Shown here: one piece after another, positions 12,421 to 24,660 of the stretch
Layout of the letters: each line of letters opens with the position of its first letter
Position numbering within the stretch: the stretch's first letter is position 1
Assembly (NCBI GenBank): GCA_033782935.1
Contig: JAWQEG010001440.1
Coordinates: 620,001 to 684,000, forward strand
Source of the DNA: Petrolisthes cinctipes
Lineage: Eukaryota > Arthropoda > Malacostraca > Decapoda > Porcellanidae
Direction of reading: 5' to 3'
Length of the DNA stretch: 64,000 nt
The notes under the pieces: model-generated
What the model was told of the DNA's origin: nothing
Database searches by the model: none
The model's input: the letters and a program-made list of their open reading frames with translations, nothing else
Position numbers and translations under genes: made by a program

Positions 12421-13100
12421 TTGGGGTCCCAGAAGTGATCTGTACATGCCTACTCCGTGTTAGAGTATTTTCAAAGTACAGGCCCAAAACATACTGAAAA
12501 TCGATCTTTTATATTCCCAAAAGTCGATATGTGCATGCATTTTCTGTAAATTAGATATTTTGGGTTCCCAGAAGCGATCTGTACATGCCTACTCAGATAC
12601 ACGCCAAAAACATGCTGAAAATTGATATTTTAGGTGCCCAAAGTCAATATGTGTATACATCTTCTGCACCCGTTTATATCCCAAATTCAACCTCAAAACA
12701 CACGAAAATGCGATATATTTGGGTCCCAAAAGCGATCTGTACATGCCTACTCAGTGCTTGAATATTTTCAAAATATAGGGCCAAAACATGCTGAAAATCG
12801 ATATTTTAGGTGCTAATAGTCAATATGTGCATTCATCTTCTGTATCCGTTTATATCTCAAATTCAGGTTTAAAACACCCGAAAATTTAATATTTTTGGGT
12901 CCCAGAAGCGATCTGTACATGCCTACTCCGTGTTTGAGTATTTTCATAATACAGGCCCAAAACAGGCTGAAAATCGATATTTTAGGTTCCCAAAGTCAAT
13001 ATGTGTATGCTTCTTCAGTACACGTTTATATCTCAAATTCAGGCTCAAAACACCCTAAAATTCGATATTTATGGGTCCCAGAAACGATCTGAACATGCCT
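12412..13100 (+). repeat. Edge monomers of satellite B with deletions
   Basis: The first monomers next to satellite A are damaged. Around 12,548/12,549 a segment of about 37 bp is missing, so TTTCTGTA joins directly to AATTAGATATT. At 12,596/12,597 an 18-bp piece of the first half, including most of the dyad, is missing. Point changes such as GATCTTTTATATTCCC near 12,505 are also frequent. The 18-bp deletion is the one that recurs dozens of times in the right arm, but this is the only example I see in the left arm. Confidence 0.75.
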
Positions 13101-13608
13101 ACTCAGTAACAGTATATTTTCAAAATACAAGTCCAAAAACAAGCTGAAAATCTATATTTTAAGTGCCCAAAGTCGATATGCGCATGCATCTTCTGTAGCC
13201 GTTTATATCTCAAATTTAGGCTCAAAACCCCTGAAAATTCGATATTTTTGGGTCCCAGAAGCGATCTGTACATGCCTACTCAGTGCTAGAATATTTTCAA
13301 AATATAGGCCCAAAACATGCTAAATATCGATATTTTGGGTGCCAAAGTCGATATGTGTATGTATCTTCATTACCCGTTTATATCTCAAATTCAGGCTCAA
13401 AACACTCGAAAACTCGATATTTTTGGGTCCCAGAAGCGATCTGTACATGCCTACTCAGTGCTAGAATATTTTCAAAATATAGGCCCAAAACATGCTAAAT
13501 ATCGATATTTTGGGTGCCAAAGTCGATATGTGTATGTATCTTCATTACCCGTTTATATCTCAAATTCAGGCTCAAAACACTCGAAAACTCGATATTTTTG
13601 GGTCCCAG

Positions 13609-13632
13609 AAGCGATCTGTACTCAGTGCTAGA
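13609..13632 (+). repeat. 8-bp deletion between TAC repeats (left arm)
   Basis: The normal GTACATGCCTACTCAG is shortened to GTACTCAG at 13,620/13,621. The lost 8 bp lie between two TAC triplets, as expected for slippage. The identical deletion occurs twice in the right arm. Confidence 0.85.
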
Positions 13633-13659
13633 ATATTTTCAAAATATAGGCCCAAAACA

Positions 13660-15600
13660 TGCTAAATATCGATATTTTGGGTGCCAAAGTCGATATGTGC
13701 ATGCATCTTCTGTAGCCGTTTATATCTCAAATTTAGGCTCAAAACCCCTGAAAATTCAATATTTGTACGTCTCAGAAGCGATCTGTACATGCCTACTAGA
13801 AAATAGAATGTTTTCATAATATAGGCTCAAAGCATGCTAAGAATCGATATTTTAGGGGTCCAAAGTCGATATGTGCATGCATCTTCTGTACCCGTTGATA
13901 ACTCAAATTCTGGCTCAAAACACCCGAAAATTCGATTATTTTGGGTCCCAGAAGCGATCTGTACATGCCTACTCCGTGTTAGAGTATTTTCATAGTACAG
14001 GCCCAAAACATGCTAAAATCGATATTTTAGGTGCCCAAAGTCAATGTGTGTATGTATCTTCATTACCCGTTTATATCTCAAATTCAGACTCAAAACACCC
14101 GAAAACTCGATATTTTTGGGTCCAAGAAGAGATCTGCACATGCCTAATCAGTAACAGAATATTTTCAAAATATAGGGCCAAAACATGCTGAAAATCGATA
14201 TTTTAGGTGCAAAAAGTCAATATGTGCATGCATCTTCTGTATCCGTTTACATCTTAAATTCAAGTTTAAAACACCCGAAAATTCGATATTTTTGGGTCCC
14301 AGAAGCGATCTGTACATGCCTACTCAATGTTAGAGTATTTTTGAAACACAGGCAGAAAAACAAGTTGAAAATCGATATTTTAGGTGCACAAAATCGATAT
14401 GTGCATGTATCTTCTGTACCCGTTTATGTCCCAAATTCAGGCTCAAAACACCCTAAAATTCGATATTTTTGGGTCCCAGAAGCGATCTGTACATGCCTAC
14501 TCAGTGCTAGAATATTTTCAAAATATAGGCCCAAAACATGCTAAATATCGATATTTTGGGTGCCAAAGTCGATATGTGCATGCATCTTCTGTAGCCGTTT
14601 ATATCTCAAATTTAGGCTCAAAACCCCTGAAAATTCAATATTTTTACGTCCCAGAAGCGATCTGTACAGGCCTACTAGAAAATAGAATGTTTTCATAATA
14701 TAGGCACAAAGCATGCTAAGAATCGATATTTTAGGGGTCCAAAGTCGATATGTGCATGCATCTTCTGTACCCGTTGATAACTCAAATTCTGGCTCAAAAC
14801 ACCCGAAAATTCGATTATTTTGGGTCCCAGAAGCGATCTGTACATGCCTACTCCGTGTTAGAGTATTTTCATAGTACAGGCCCAAAACATGCTAAAATCG
14901 ATATTTTAGGTGCCCAAAGTCAATGTTTGTATGTATCTTCATTACCCGTTTATATCTCAAATTCAGACTCAAAACACCCGAAAACTCGATATTTTTGGGT
15001 CCAAGAAGAGATCTGCACATGCCTAATCAGTAACAGAATATTTTCAAAATATAGGGCCAAAACATGCTTAAAATCGATATTTTAGGTGCAAAAAGTCAAT
15101 ATGTGCATGCATCTTCTGTATCCGTTTACATCTTAAATTCAAGTTTAAAACACCCGAAAATTCGATATTTTTGGGTCCCAGAAGCGATCTGTACATGCCT
15201 ACTCAATGTTAGAGTATTTTTGAAACACAGGCAGAAAAACAAGTTGAAAATCGATATTTTAGGTGCACAAAATCGATATGTGCATGTATCTTCTGTACCC
15301 GTTTATGTCCCAAATTCAGGCTCAAAACACCCTAAAATTCGATATTTTTGGGTCCCAGAAGCGATCTGTACATGCCTACTCAGTGCTAGAATATTTTCAA
15401 AATATAGGCCCAAAACATGCTAAATATCGATATTTTGGGTGCCAAAGTCGATATGTGCATGCATCTTCTGTAGCCGTTTATATCTCAAATTTAGGCTCAA
15501 AACCCCTGAAAATTCAATATTTTTACGTCCCAGAAGCGATCTGTACAGGCCTACTAGAAAATAGAATGTTTTCATAATATAGGCACAAAGCATGCTAAGA
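13660..15600 (+). repeat. Five-monomer block, period 879 bp
   Basis: Two full copies and part of a third. The private variant CCGTTGATAACTCAAATTC lies after 13,861 and again after 14,740, exactly 879 bp later. Another pair, CATCTTAAATTCAAG, also recurs at 879 bp. The copies are almost identical by eye, which indicates recent duplication. Confidence 0.85.
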
Positions 15601-18600
15601 ATCGATATTTTAGGGGTCCAAAGTCAATATGTGCATGCATCTTCTGTACCCGTTGATATCTCAAATTCTGGCTCAAAACACCCGAAAATTCGATATTTTT
15701 GGGTCCCAGAAGCGATCTGTACATGCCTACTCCGTGTTAGAGTATTTTCATAATACAGGCCCAAAACATGCTAAAATCGATATTTTAGGTGCCCAAAGTC
15801 AATATGTGTATGTATCTTCATTACCCGTTTATATCTCAAATTCAGGCTCAAAACACCCGAAAACTCGATATTATTGGGTCCAAGAAGCGATCTGTACATG
15901 CCTAATCAGTAACAGAATATTTTCAAAATACAAGTCCAAAACATGCTAAAAATCGATATTTTAGGTGCCCAAAGTCGATATGTGCATGCATCTTCTGTAC
16001 CCATTTCTATCCCATATTCGTGCTCAAAACACCCAAAAAATCGATATTTTTGGGCCCCAGAAGCTATCTGTATATACCTACTCCGTGTTAGAGTATTTTC
16101 ATAATACAGGCCCAAAACATGCTGAAAATCGATATTTTAGGTGCCCAAAGTCAATATGTGTATGCATCTTCTGCACCCGTTTATATCCCAAATTCAACCT
16201 CAAAACACACAAAAATGCGATATATTTGGGTCCCAGAAGCGATCTGTACATGCCTACTCAGTGCTTGAATATTTTCAAAATATAGGGCCAAAACATGCTG
16301 AAAATCGATATTTTAGGTGCAAAAAGTCAATATGTGCATGTATCTTCTGTATCCGTTTATATCTCAAATTCAAGTTTAAAACACCCGAAAATTCGATATT
16401 TTTGGGTCCCAGAAGCGATCTGTACATGCCTACTTAATGTTAGAATATTTTTGAAACACAGACAGAAAAACAAGTTGAAAATCGATATTTTAGGTGCACA
16501 AAATCGATTTGTGCATGCATCTTCTGTACCCGTTTATGTCCCAAATTCAGGCTCAAAACACACTAAAATTCGATATTTTTGGGTCCCAGAAGCGATCTGT
16601 ACATGCCTACTCAGTGCTAGAATATTATCAAAATATAGGCCCAAAACATGCTAAATATCGATATTTTGGGTGCCAAAGTCGATATGTGCATGCATCTTCT
16701 GTAGCCGTTTATATCTCAAATTTAGGCTCAAAACCACTGAAAATTAAATATTCGTACGTCCCAGAAGCGATCTGTACATGCCTACTAGAAAATAGAATGT
16801 TTTCATAATATAGGCTCAAAGCATGCTAAGAATCGATATTTTAGGGGTCCAAAGTCGATATGTGCATGCATCTTCTGTACCCGTTGATATCTCAAATTCT
16901 GGCTCAAAACACCCGAAAAATCGATATTTTTGGGTCCTAGAAGCGACCTGTACATGCCTAATCAGTAACAGAATATTTTCAAAATATAGGGCCAAAACAT
17001 GCTGAAAATCGATATTTTAGGTGCAAAAAGTCAATATGTGCATGCATCTTCTGTATCCGTTTACATCTCAAATTCAAGTTTAAAACACCCGAAAATTCGA
17101 TATTTTTGGGTCCCAGAAGCGATCTGTACATGCCTACTCAATGTTAGAATACTTTTTAAACACAGGCAGAAAAACAAGTTGAAAATCGATATTTTAGGTG
17201 CACAAAATCGATATGTGTATGCATCTTCTGTACCCGTTTATGTCCCAAATTCAGGCTCAAAACACCCTAAAATTCGATATATTTGGGTCCCAGAAGCGAT
17301 CTGTACATGCCTACTCAGTGCTAGAATATTTTCAAAATATAGGCCCAAAACATGCTAAATATCGATATTTTGGGTGCCAAAGTCGATATGTGCATGCATC
17401 TTCTGTAGCCGTTTATATCTCAAATTTAGGCTCAAAACCCCTGAAAATTCAATATTTGTACGTCTCAGAAGCGATCTGTACATGCCTACTAGAAAATAGA
17501 ATGTTTTCATAATATAGGCTCAAAGCATGCTAAGAATCGATATTTTAGGGGTCCAAAGTCGATATGTGCATGCATCTTCTGTACCCGTTGATATCTCAAT
17601 TTCTGGCTCAAAACACCCGAAAATTCGATTATTTTGGGTCCCAGAAGCGATCTGTACATGCCTACTCCGTGTTAGAGTATTTTCATAGTACAGGCCCAAA
17701 ACATGCTAAAATCGATATTTTAGGTGCCCAAAGTCAATATGTGTATGTATCTTCATTACCCGTTTATATCTCAAATTCAGGCTCAAAACACCCGAAAACT
17801 CGATATTATTGGGTCCAAGAAGCGATCTGTACATGCCTAATCAGTAACAGAATATTTTCAAAATACAAGTCCAAAACATGCTAAAAATCGATATTTTAGG
17901 TGCCCAAAGTCGATATGTGCATGCATCTTCTGTACCCATTTCTATCCCATATTCGTGCTCAAAACACCCAAAAAATCGATATTTTTGGGCCCCAGAAGCT
18001 ATCTGTATATACCTACTCCGTGTTAGAGTATTTTCATAATACAGGCCCAAAACATGCTGAAAATCGATATTTTAGGTGCCCAAATTCAATATGTGTATGC
18101 ATCTTCTGCACACGTTTATATCCCAAATTCAACCTCAAAACACACAAAAATGCGATATATTTGGGTCCCAGAAGCGATCTGTACATGCCTACTCAGTGCT
18201 TGAATATTTTCAAAATATAGGGCCAAAACATGCTGAAAATCGATATTTTAGGTGCAAAAAGTCAATATGTGCATGTATCTTCTGTATCCGTTTATATCTC
18301 AAATTCAAGTTTAAAACACCCGAAAATTCGATATTTTTGGGTCCCAGAAGCGATCTGTACATGCCTACTTAATGTTAGAATATTTTTGAAACACAGACAG
18401 AAAAACAAGTTGAAAATCGATATTTTAGGTGCACAAAATCGATTTGTGCATGCATCTTCTGTACCCGTTTATGTCCCAAATTCAGGCTCAAAACACCCTA
18501 AAATTCGATATTTTTGGGTCCCAGAAGCGATCTGTACATGCCTACTCAGTGCTAGAATATTATCAAAATATAGGCCCAAAACATGCTAAATATCGATATT

Positions 18601-19500
18601 TTGGGTGCCAAAGTCGATATGTGCATGCATCTTCTGTAGCCGTTTATATCTCAAATTTAGGCTCAAAACCACTGAAAATTAAATATTCGTACGTCCCAGA
18701 AGCGATCTGTACATGCCTACTAGAAAATAGAATGTTTTCATAATATAGGCTCAAAGCATGCTAAGAATCGATATTTTAGGGGTCCAAAGTCGATATGTGC
18801 ATGCATCTTCTGTACCCGTTGATATCTCAAATTCTGGCTCAAAACACCCGAAAATTCGATATTTTTGGGTCCTAGAAGCGATCTGTACATGCCTAATCAG
18901 TAACAGAATATTTTCAAAATATAGGGCCAAAACATGCTGAAAATCGATATTTTAGGTGCAAAAAGTCAATATGTGCATGCATCTTCTGTATCCGTTTACA
19001 TCTCATATTCAAGTTTAAAACACCCGAAAATTCGATATTTTTGGGTCCCAGAAGCGATCTGTACATGCCTACTCAATGTTAGAATACTTTTTAAACACAG
19101 GCAGAAAAACAAGTTGAAAATCGATATTTTAGGTGCACAAAATCGATATGTGTATGCATCTTCTGTACCCGTTTATGTCCCAAATTCAGGCTCAAAACAC
19201 CCTAAAATTCGATATATTTGGGTCCCAGAAGCGATCTGTACATGCCTACTCAGTGCTAGAATATTTTCAAAATATAGGCCAAAAACATGCTAAATATCGA
19301 TATTTTGGGTGCCAAAGTCGATATGTGCATGCATCTTCTGTAGCCGTTTATATCTCAAATTTAGGCTCAAAACCCCTGAAAATTCAATATTTTTACGTCC
19401 CAGAAGCGATCTGTACATGCCTACAAGAAAATAGAATGTTTTCATAATATAGGCTCAAAGCATGCTACGAATCGATATTTTAGGGGTCCAAAGTCGATAT
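15000..19500 (+). repeat. Eleven-monomer block, period 1,935 bp
   Basis: About 2.3 copies. The private variant AAATTAAATATTCGTACG is at 16,741 and 18,676, exactly 1,935 bp apart. AATACTTTTTAAACACAGG occurs near 17,150 and 19,085. Eleven monomers of 176 bp would be 1,936 bp. The left end overlaps the 879-bp block, so a five-monomer unit was absorbed into the larger one. Confidence 0.85.
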
Positions 19501-20779
19501 GTGCATGCATCTTCTGTACCCGTTGATCTCTCAAATTCTGGCTCAAAACACCAGAAAATTCGATATTTTTGGGTCCCAGAAGCGATCTGTACATGCCTAC
19601 TCCGTGTTAGAGTATTTTCATAATACAGTCCCAAAACATGCTAAAATCGATATTTTAGGTGTCCAAAGTCGATATGTGTATGGATCTTCAGTACCGTTTT
19701 ATATCTCGAATTCAGGCTGAAAACACCCGAAAATTCGATATTTTTTTGTCCCATAAGCGATCTGTACATGCCTAATCAATGTTAGAATATTTTCAAAATA
19801 TAGGCCCAAAACATGCTAAAAATCGATATTTTAGGTGTCCAAAGTCGATATGTGTATGCATCTTCAGTACCGTTTTATATCTCGAATTCAGGCTCAAAAC
19901 ACCCGAAAATTCTATATTTTTATGTCCCAGAAGCAATCTGGACATGCCTACTCCTTCCTAGAATGTTTTCAAGATACAGACCCAACATGCTCAAAATCGA
20001 TATTTTAGGTGCAAAAAGTCAATATGTGCATGTATCTTCTGTACCCATTTCTATCCCATATTCGTGCTCAAAACACCCAAAAATTCGATATTTTTAGGGC
20101 CCCAGAAGCTATCTGTATATACCTACTCCGTGTTAGAGTATTTTCAATATACAGGCCCAAAACATGCTGAAAATCGATATTTTAAGTGCCCAAAGTCAAT
20201 ATGTCTATGTATCATCTGTACCCGTTTATATCTCAAATTCAGTCTCAAAACACCCGAAAAATCGATATGTTTTGGTCCAAGAAGCGATCTGTACATGCAT
20301 ACTCAGTGCTATAATATTTTCAGAATATAAGCTCAAAACATGCTAAAAATCGATATTTTAGGTGCCCAAAGTCAATATGTGTATGTATCTGCTGTACCCT
20401 TTTATATCCCAAATTCTGGCTCAAAATACCAGAAAATTCGATATTTTTGGGTCCCATAAACGATCTGTACATGCCTACTCAATCTTAGAATATTTTCAAA
20501 ATACAGGCAGAAAAACAAGTTAAAATCGATATTTTAGGTGTCCAAAGTCGATATGTGCATGCATCTTCAGTACCGTTTTATATCTCAAATTCAGGCTCAA
20601 AACACCCGAAAATTCTATATTTTTATGTCCCAGAAGCAATCTGTACATGCCTACTCCTTCCTAGAATGTTTTCAAGATACAGACTCAACATGCTCAAAAT
20701 CGATATTTTAGGTGCAAAAAGTCGATATGTGCATGCATCTTCAGTACCCGTTTATATCTCAAATTCAGACTCAAAACAC

Positions 20780-21820
20780 CCGAATATTCGATTTTATTTT
20801 GGCCCAGAAGTAATCTGTACATGCCTACTCAGTGCTAGAATATTTTCAAAATATAAGCCCAAAACATGCTGAAAATCGATATATTAGGTGCCCAAAGTCG
20901 ATATGTGCATGCATTTTCTGTACCTGTTTATATCTCAAATTCAGGCTCAAAACACCCGAATATTCGATTTTATTGGCGTCCAGAAGCGATCTGTACATGC
21001 CTACTCAGTGACAAAAAAATTTCAAATAACAGACCCAAAACATGCTGAAAATCGATATTTTAGGAGCCCAAAGTCGATATGTGTATGTATCTTCAGTACC
21101 TGTTTATATCTCAAATTCAGGCTCAATACAACTGAAAATTTGATATTTTTGGGTCCCAGAAGCGATCTGTGCATACCTACTCAGTGCTTGAATATTTTCA
21201 AAATATAGGCCCAAAACATGCTGAAAATCGATATTTTAGGTGCCCAAAGTCGATATGTGCATGCATCTTCAGTACCCGTTTATATCTCAAATTCAGGCTC
21301 AAAACACCTGAATATTTGATTTTATTTTGGCCCAGAAGTGATATGTACATGCCTACTCAGTGCTAGAATATTTTCAAAATAAAAGCCCAAAACATGCTGA
21401 AAATCGATATATTAGGTGCCCAAAGTCGATATGTGCATGCATTTTCTGTACCTGTTTATATCTCAAATTCAGGCTCAAAACACCCGAATATTCGATTTTA
21501 TTGGCGTCCAGAAACAATCTGTACATGCCTACTCGGTGACTGAAATTTTTCAAAATATAGGCCCAAAACATGCTGAAAATCGATATTTTAGGTGCCCAAA
21601 GTCGATATGTGCATGCATCTTCAGTACCCGTTTATATCTCAAATTCAGGCTCAAAACACCCGAAAATTCTATATTTTTATGTCCCTGAAGCAATCTGTAC
21701 ATGCCTACTCCTTCCTAGAATGTTTTCAAGATACAGACTCAACCTGCTCAAAATCGATATTTTAGGTGCAAAAAGTCGATATGTGCATGCATCTTCAGTA
21801 CCCGTTTATATCTCAAATTC
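20780..21820 (+). repeat. Three-monomer block, period 528 bp
   Basis: The variant ATTAGGTGCCC occurs at 20,883 and 21,411, and GATTTTATTGGCGTCC near 20,965 and 21,493, both 528 bp apart (3 x 176). The GATTTTATT class of half 1, which replaces GATATTTTTGGG, is confined to about 20.8-23.3 kb and marks a local subfamily. Confidence 0.75.
20840..20854 (+). repeat. Satellite B dyad, A/T form (example)
   Basis: ATATTTT-C-AAAATAT is a perfect palindrome with 7-bp arms around one central base, at monomer positions 56-70. This form is usually linked to AGTGCTAG on its left and to AGGCCC or similar on its right. Confidence 0.85.
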
Positions 21821-21929
21821 AGGCTTAAAACACCCGAAAAATCGATATTTTTGGGTCCCAGAAGCGATCTGTACATGCCTACTCAGTGCAAGAATTTTTT
21901 CAATATATAGGCCCAAAACATGCTGAAAA

Positions 21930-23600
21930 TCGATATTTTAGGTGCCCAAAGTCGATATGTGCATGTATCTTCTGTACCCGTTTATATCTCAAATTCAGGC
22001 TCAAAACACCCGAATATTTGATTTTATTTTTGCCCATAAACGATCTGTACATGCCTACTCAGTGACAGAATATTTTCAAAATACAGACCCAAAACATGCT
22101 GAAAATTGATATTTCAGGTGCCCAAAGTCGATATGTGCATGCATCTTCAGTACCCGTTTATATCTCAAATTCAGGTTCAAAACACCTGAAAATTCGATAT
22201 TTTTGCGTCCCAGAGGCTATCTGTACATGCCTATTCAGTAATGGAATGTTTTCAAAATATAGGCTCAAAGCATGCTAACAATCGATATTTTAGGTGTCCA
22301 AAGTTGATATTTGCATTCATCTTCTGTACCCGTTGATATCTCAAATTCAAGCTCAAATCACCCGAAAATTCGATATTTTTGGGTCCCAGAAACGATCTGT
22401 TCATGCCTACTCCGTGTTAGAGTATTTTCATAATACAGGCCCAAAATATGCTGAAAATCGATATTTTACGTGCCCAAGGTCAATATGTGTATGCATCTTC
22501 TGTACCCGTTTATATCTCAAATTCAGGCTCAAAACACCCGAAAAATCGATATTTTTTGGGTCCCAGAAGCTATCTGTACATGCCTATTCCGTGTAAGAGT
22601 TTTTTCAAAATAAAGGCCAAAAACATGCTGAAAATCGATATATTAGGTGCCCAAAGTCGATATGTGCATGCATTTTCTGTACCCTTTTATATTTAAATTC
22701 ACGATCAAAATACCCGAAAATTCGAGATATTTGGGTTCCAGAAGCGATCTCTCCATGCCTACTCAATGCTAGAATATTTTCAAATTTTAGGCCGAAAACA
22801 TGCTGAAAATCGATATTTTAGGTGTCCAAAGTCGATATGTGCATGCATTTTCTGTACCTGTTTATATCTCAAATTCAGGCTCAAAACACCCGAATATTCG
22901 ATTTTATTGGCGTCCAGAAGCGATCTGTACATGCCTACTCAGTGACAGAAAATTTTCAAAATATAGGCCCAAAACATGCTGAAAATCGATATTTTAGGTG
23001 CCCAAAGTCGATATGTGCATGCATCTTCAGTACCCGTTTATATCTCAAATTCAGGCTCAAAACACCCGAAAATTCTATATTTTTATGTCCCAGAAGCGAT
23101 CTGTACATGCCTACTCAGTGCAAGAATTTTTTCAATATATAGGCCCAAAACATGCTAAAAATCGATATTTTAGGTGCCCAAAGTCGATATGTGCATGCAT
23201 CTTCTGTACCCGTTTATATCTCAAATTCAGGCTCAAAACACCCGAATATTTGATTTTATTTTTGCCCAGAAACGATCTGTACATGCCTACTCAGTGACAG
23301 AATATTTTCAAAATACAGACCCAAAACATGCTGAAAATTGATATTTCAGGTGCCCAAAGTCGATATGTGCATGCATCTTCAGTACCCGTTTATATCTCAA
23401 ATTCAGGCTCAAAACACCTGAAAATTCGATATTTTTGCGTCCCAGAGGCGATCTGTACATGCCTATTCAGTAATGGAATGTTTTCAAAATATAGGCTCAA
23501 AGCATGCTAACAATCGATATTTTAGGTGTCCAAAGTTGATATTTGCATTCATCTTCAGTACCCGTTTATATCTCAAATTCAGGCTCCAAACACCAGAAAA
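21930..23600 (+). repeat. Seven-monomer block, period 1,232 bp
   Basis: ATACAGACCCAAAACATG followed by AAATTGATATTTCAGG occurs at 22,081 and at 23,313, exactly 1,232 bp apart (7 x 176). The following GTTGATATTTGCATTC variant repeats at the same distance (about 22,303 and 23,535). The second copy ends near 23.6 kb. Confidence 0.8.
23071..23246 (+). repeat. Representative 176-bp satellite B monomer
   Basis: This copy is exactly 176 bp. Half 1 is 23,071-23,158 and half 2 is 23,159-23,246, 88 bp each. Both halves share TCGATATTTT-like, CGAT, CATGC and AGGC-CAAAA anchors at the same offsets. For the consensus monomer I count 59 of 88 matching positions between halves without gaps, far above chance, so the monomer descends from a duplicated 88-bp unit. 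This copy has TCTATAT in place of TCGATAT at the start of half 1. Confidence 0.85.
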
Positions 23601-24354
23601 TTCGATATTTTTGGGTTCCAGAAGCGATCTGTACATGCTTACTCAGTGACAGAAAATTTTCAAATAACAGACCGAAAACATGCTGAAAATCGATATTTTA
23701 GGAGACCAATGTCGATATGTGCATGCATCTTCAGTACACGTTTATATCTCAAATTCAGGCTCAAAACATCCATAAAAATTTTTGGGTCCAAGAAGCGATT
23801 TGTACATGCCTACTCAGGAATAGAATATTTTTAAGATTCAGGCCGAAAACATGCTGAAAATCGATATTTTGGGTTTCCAAAATCGATATGTGCATGGATC
23901 TTCTGTACCCGTTTATGTCCCAAATTCAGGTTTAAAACACACGAAAATTAGATATTTTTGGGACCGAGAAGCGATCTGTACATGCCTACTCAATGTTAGA
24001 ATATTTTCAAAATAAAGGCACAAAAACAAGTTGAATATCGATGTTTTAGGTGCCCAAAATCGATATGTGCATGCATCTTCAGTACCCGTTTATATCTCAA
24101 ATTCTGGCTCAAAACACCCGAAAATTCGATATTTTTGGGTCCCAGAAGGGATCTGTACATGCCTACTCAATGTTAGAATATTTTCAAACCACAGGCACAA
24201 AAACAAGTTGAAAATCGATATTTAATGTGCCCAAAATCGATATGTGTATGCATCTTCAGTATCCGTTTATATCTCAAATTCTGTCTCAAAACACCCGAAA
24301 ATTCGATATTTTTGGTTCCCAGAAGCGATCTGTACATGCCTACTCCGTGTTAGA

Positions 24355-24369
24355 GTATTTTCAAAATAC
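24355..24369 (+). repeat. Satellite B dyad, G/C form (example)
   Basis: GTATTTT-C-AAAATAC is the same palindrome with both outer bases changed, A to G on the left and T to C on the right, so symmetry is kept. This form is usually linked to CCGTGTTAGA on its left. Both forms are common in both arms. Confidence 0.85.
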
Positions 24370-24519
24370 AGGCCTAAAACATGCTGAAAATCGATATTTT
24401 AGGTGCCCAAAGTCAATATGTGTATGCATCTTCTGTACCCGTGTATATCTCAAATTCAGGCTGAAAACACCCGAAAATTCAATTTTTTTGGTTCCCAGAA
24501 GCGATCTGTACATGCCTAC

Positions 24520-24660
24520 TCCGTTTTAGAGTATTTTCAAGATACAGACCCAAAACGGGTACAGAAGATGCATGCACATATTGACTTTGGGCACCTAAAA
24601 TTTCGATTTTCAGCATATTTTGGGCTTGTTTTTTGAAAATACTCTAAAACGAAGTAGGCA
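24520..24660. repeat. Inversion point with fold-back geometry
   Basis: The sense array stops at monomer position about 81 (CCCAAAAC, ending 24,556). The antisense array starts with GGGTACAGAAG at 24,557, which is monomer position about 141 read backwards. AAAC at 24,553-24,556 fits both sides. The antisense side reaches position 81 only at about 24,617, so two inverted arms flank a spacer of about 61 bp (24,557-24,617). The nearest monomers on each side share the rare variant CGTTTTAGAGTATTTT (sense reading; left 24,522, right near 24,640-24,655), where CGTGTTAGAG is usual. I infer one fold-back or template-switch event. Confidence 0.75.

Larger units (their letters stand above)
12412..24556 (+). 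repeat. Satellite B, left arm (sense direction)
   Basis: About 69 head-to-tail monomers of 176 bp, A/T-rich. In the sense direction used here a monomer starts AATTCGATATTTTTGGG, passes CGATCTGTACATGCC, then a dyad with ATATTTTCAAAATAT, then AATCGATATTTTAGG, then CGATATGTGCATGCATC, and ends CTCAAAACACCCGAA. Nearly all copies here are 175-177 bp; the marked deletions lie at the left edge (12.5-12.6 kb) and at 13,620. Local higher-order blocks of 3, 5, 7 and 11 monomers are annotated separately. I find no gene or insertion. Confidence 0.97.

Noticed and set aside
17272..17288. CENP-B box-like sequence in satellite B (TTCG....A..TGGG)
   Set aside because: The consensus matches 7 of 9 core positions, and this copy and a few others match 8. 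By rough calculation a 7/9 match is expected about 0.4 times per 176-bp monomer by chance, and the CGGG part is never intact in the copies I checked.
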